Shown here: positions 61,942 to 64,000 of the stretch, piece after piece
Position numbering within the stretch: position 1 is the stretch's first letter
Layout: every line of letters starts with the position of its first letter
Origin: Sphingopyxis sp. HIX
Lineage (GTDB): Bacteria > Pseudomonadota > Alphaproteobacteria > Sphingomonadales > Sphingomonadaceae
DNA: 64,000 bases
Direction: 5' to 3'
NCBI RefSeq assembly: GCF_001468285.1
Contig: NZ_LNSB01000004.1
Location: forward strand, 62,001-126,000
The notes under the pieces: model-generated
Databases searched by the model: none
What the model was told of the DNA's origin: nothing
The model's input: the letters and a program-made list of their open reading frames with translations, nothing else
Made by a program: the position numbers and the translations under genes

Positions 61942-63816
61942 ATGCAGTATCGCAACGACATCGCCGGGCTGCGCGCGCTTGCCGTCCTGCCGATCCTGCT
62001 CATCCACGCCGGACTGACCGCCATCCCCGGCGGCTTCATCGGCGTCGACATCTTCTTCGTCATCTCGGGCTATCTGATCAGCCGCATCATCCTGAAGGAG
62101 ATGGAGGCGGGTCGCTTCACCCTCGCGGGTTTCTACCGCCGCCGCGCGCTGCGTATCCTGCCCGCGCTGCTCGTAATGCTCGCGGTCGTGCTCGCCGTCG
62201 GCTGGTGGCGGCTCTTCCCGCAGGACATGCGCGACCTGTCGTGGAGCACCGCGGCGACGGCGCTGTCGGGGTCGAACATCTGGTTCTGGCGCACGGTCAA
62301 TTATTTCGGCGATGCCGAGCTGACGCCCTTGCTCCACACCTGGTCGCTGGGGGTCGAGGAGCAGTTCTATATCTTCTACCCGCTGCTGCTGATCGCGCTG
62401 CACCGCTGGCTGCCGAAGCGCATCGTGGCGGCGCTGTGGGTCATCGTCGCGGTGTCGCTCGCCGCAGGTTTCGCGCTGATCGCGGTGAACAAGGCCGCCG
62501 CCGCCTTCTACCTGCTGCCGGCGCGCGCGTGGGAGCTGGGGCTGGGGGCGCTCGTCGCGACCGGCGGTTTCCCGAAGCTCGGGGAGCGCGCCAAGCCGGT
62601 GGCGGCGTGGCTCGGCCTCGCGCTGGTGATCGCGGGGCTGTTCGTGATCACCGAGGAAAGCGCCTTTCCCGCGCCCTGGGCGCTGCTGCCGTGCGCCGGC
62701 ACCGCGCTGCTGATCGCTTATGGCGAAACGGGCGGCACCGCGCGGCTGCTGTCGCTCGCGCCGATGCGCTTCGTCGGCGACATCAGCTACTCGCTCTACC
62801 TCTGGCATTGGCCGGTGATGGCCTTCTGGCGCTTCGAGCGCGGGCTGACCCTCGACGCGGGCGAGATGGCGGCGACGATCGCGATTTCCTTCGTGCTGGC
62901 CGTGCTGAGCTACCGGCTGATCGAGCAGCCCTTCCTCGAGCGCGGCAAGGCGTGGGCGACCCCGCGCGTGCTATGGGGCGCGGTGATCGCGATGCTCGTC
63001 GTCGCGGGCGCTGCAGCGGCGCTCGCGGTGCAGGCGAGCAAGGCGCGCATCGGCGACCCGCGGATCGAGCGCATCCTGACCTACCTCGACTATGATTTCT
63101 CGCCCGAGGGCGAGCTCCAGTTCAAGAGCGGCCTCTGCATGGCCGACAGCATCAACCCGCATTTCGACGTGGGCCGCTGCGCGACGCTCCGCCCCGACCG
63201 CCCCAATGTGATGGTGCTGGGCGACAGCCACGCTGGGCAGGTGGTGCAGGCGATCGCCGAGCGGTTGGACGGCGCGCATGTACTGCAGGTCACCGGGTCG
63301 GGCTGCCGCCCGGTGTGGCCGACGGCGGGCGAGAAGCGCTGTACCGAGGTGATGGACATCGGCTTCGGCCAGCTGCCGGGCGAGGGCAGGCTCGGCCGCG
63401 TGATCCTGTCGGGGCGCTGGCACGACGAGGATATCGACGGGCTGCTGCGCGCGGTGCGCCATTTCCAGGCGCGCGGCGTGCCGGTCACCGTGCTCGGCCC
63501 CTCGGTCGAATATGACGAGCCGTTGCCGCGCCTGCTCGCCCGCGCGGTGGCGCGCGGCGACCTGGCGGTGGCGCGCGCCGGGCGGGCGCAGGAGCCGATC
63601 GCGCTCGACCGTCGCCTCGTGCCGCAGGTCCGCTCCACGGGCGCGACCTATGTGTCGATGCAGGATGTGGAATGTCCGAAAGGCGTCTGTCCGCTCTTCG
63701 CGTCGGACGGTTCGCCTTTCCATTTCGACTATGGCCATTATACGCTGCCCGCGTCGCGCCAGATCGTCGCGGCGATCCCCCTTGAGGCGCTAGCGCCCGC
63801 GCAGACGAAACCATGA
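61942..63816 (+). CDS. Membrane acyltransferase with SGNH domain, copy 2
   Basis: 624 residues, the same plan as copy 1: membrane domain highly similar (about the first 370 residues), SGNH part less so ([23 protein letters not shown]). Tandem duplication with conserved catalytic residues in both. Its stop overlaps the start of sdaA (ATGA). Confidence 0.9.
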   Translation: MQYRNDIAGLRALAVLPILLIHAGLTAIPGGFIGVDIFFVISGYLISRIILKEMEAGRFTLAGFYRRRALRILPALLVMLAVVLAVGWWRLFPQDMRDLSWSTAATALSGSNIWFWRTVNYFGDAELTPLLHTWSLGVEEQFYIFYPLLLIALHRWLPKRIVAALWVIVAVSLAAGFALIAVNKAAAAFYLLPARAWELGLGALVATGGFPKLGERAKPVAAWLGLALVIAGLFVITEESAFPAPWALLPCAGTALLIAYGETGGTARLLSLAPMRFVGDISYSLYLWHWPVMAFWRFERGLTLDAGEMAATIAISFVLAVLSYRLIEQPFLERGKAWATPRVLWGAVIAMLVVAGAAAALAVQASKARIGDPRIERILTYLDYDFSPEGELQFKSGLCMADSINPHFDVGRCATLRPDRPNVMVLGDSHAGQVVQAIAERLDGAHVLQVTGSGCRPVWPTAGEKRCTEVMDIGFGQLPGEGRLGRVILSGRWHDEDIDGLLRAVRHFQARGVPVTVLGPSVEYDEPLPRLLARAVARGDLAVARAGRAQEPIALDRRLVPQVRSTGATYVSMQDVECPKGVCPLFASDGSPFHFDYGHYTLPASRQIVAAIPLEALAPAQTKP

Positions 63817-64000
63817 CCATCAGCCTGTTCGAATTGTTCAAGATCGGCGTCGGCCCGTCGAGTTCGCACACCGTCGGTCCGATGGTCGCGGCGCGGCGCT
63901 TCACGGTGTGGCTCGACGAGCAGGGGCTGCTGACGCGGACCGCGCATGTCGAGGCCGACCTCTACGGCTCGCTCGCGCTGACCGGGAAGGGGCACGCCGC
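63813..64000 (+). CDS. sdaA: L-serine ammonia-lyase (partial)
   Basis: First 62 residues of a single-chain L-serine dehydratase, which deaminates serine to pyruvate with an Fe-S cluster. The start [20 protein letters not shown] then [10 protein letters not shown] is typical of SdaA/TdcG. Runs off the right edge. Start overlaps the acyltransferase stop (ATGA). Confidence 0.92.
   Translation, partial: MTISLFELFKIGVGPSSSHTVGPMVAARRFTVWLDEQGLLTRTAHVEADLYGSLALTGKGHA

Noticed and set aside
1..64000. CRISPR array, tRNA or rRNA genes, transposases
   Set aside because: Looked for regular spaced repeats, cloverleaf sequences and transposase motifs by eye; none seen. A tRNAscan-SE and Infernal run would confirm.

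Overview
The window is GC-rich, densely packed bacterial chromosome from an alphaproteobacterium of the order Sphingomonadales, most likely Sphingopyxis or a close relative. The basis is: a CtrA cell-cycle regulator with a perfect TTAA-N7-TTAA box upstream, a PhyR general-stress regulator (sigma-like plus receiver domain), an HWE-family histidine kinase, a LexA box of the alphaproteobacterial GTTC-N7-GTTC type, a CrtZ carotenoid hydroxylase, and many proteins of types common in sphingomonads. I saw no rRNA, tRNA, CRISPR array, prophage or insertion-sequence transposase. This is core chromosome, not an island.

Layout. 1-1.6 kb: leuC and the start of leuD. 1.8-2.35 kb: crtZ, apparently leaderless. 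2.3-11.1 kb: a long minus-strand array (Asp/Asn beta-hydroxylase, GST, epimerase, B12-type radical SAM enzyme, serine hydrolase, small membrane protein, then scoB and scoA with an acid-phosphatase lipoprotein gene between them), faced by a divergent LysR gene. 12-25.7 kb: housekeeping and accessory enzymes (HAD hydrolase, DUF2855, DUF488, VIT transporter, a vapBC-like toxin-antitoxin pair, SMP-30, aldehyde dehydrogenase, pteridine-reductase-like SDR with folB, Nudix plus cca, a GGDEF-EAL protein). 25.7-36.9 kb: parC, a PNPOx-family gene broken by an in-frame TGA, fpr, M20 peptidase, acyltransferase, hydrolase, an isopenicillin-N-synthase-like oxygenase, an EVE protein. 36.9-42.9 kb: PilZ, arfB, an RluA-type pseudouridine synthase, an extradiol dioxygenase, azoR and pirin with a divergent LysR, then ctrA. 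43-51.3 kb: a second PilZ protein, two related secreted proteins, a glycine-zipper envelope protein, fRMsr, an EEP-family enzyme, a prolyl oligopeptidase and phyR. 51.5-59.1 kb: an HWE kinase, a Crp/Fnr regulator and a four-gene DNA-repair operon behind the LexA box. 59.3-64 kb: sodB, two tandem membrane acyltransferases and the start of sdaA.

The most notable system is the repair operon (53.8-59.1 kb): a radical SAM protein, a DUF4130-UdgX fusion, a metallo-beta-lactamase exonuclease and an ATP-dependent DNA ligase, all translationally tight and placed behind a perfect LexA box. It joins the UdgX module to half of the ligase-exonuclease-helicase-phosphoesterase set seen in other bacteria.

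The most notable non-coding signal is a dispersed repeat of about 150 bp. Five copies are present, near 12.1, 19.7, 34.1, 44.5 and 50.3 kb. They are built of hairpins whose stems differ from copy to copy but stay paired, with loops mostly of the form C-GNA-G. One copy carries a nested 63-bp cruciform insert. Other points worth checking are the scoA-phosphatase-scoB order, the in-frame stop in the PNPOx gene, the double palindrome of the vapBC operator, and an EcfG-type promoter in front of phyR with no nepR or ecfG beside it.
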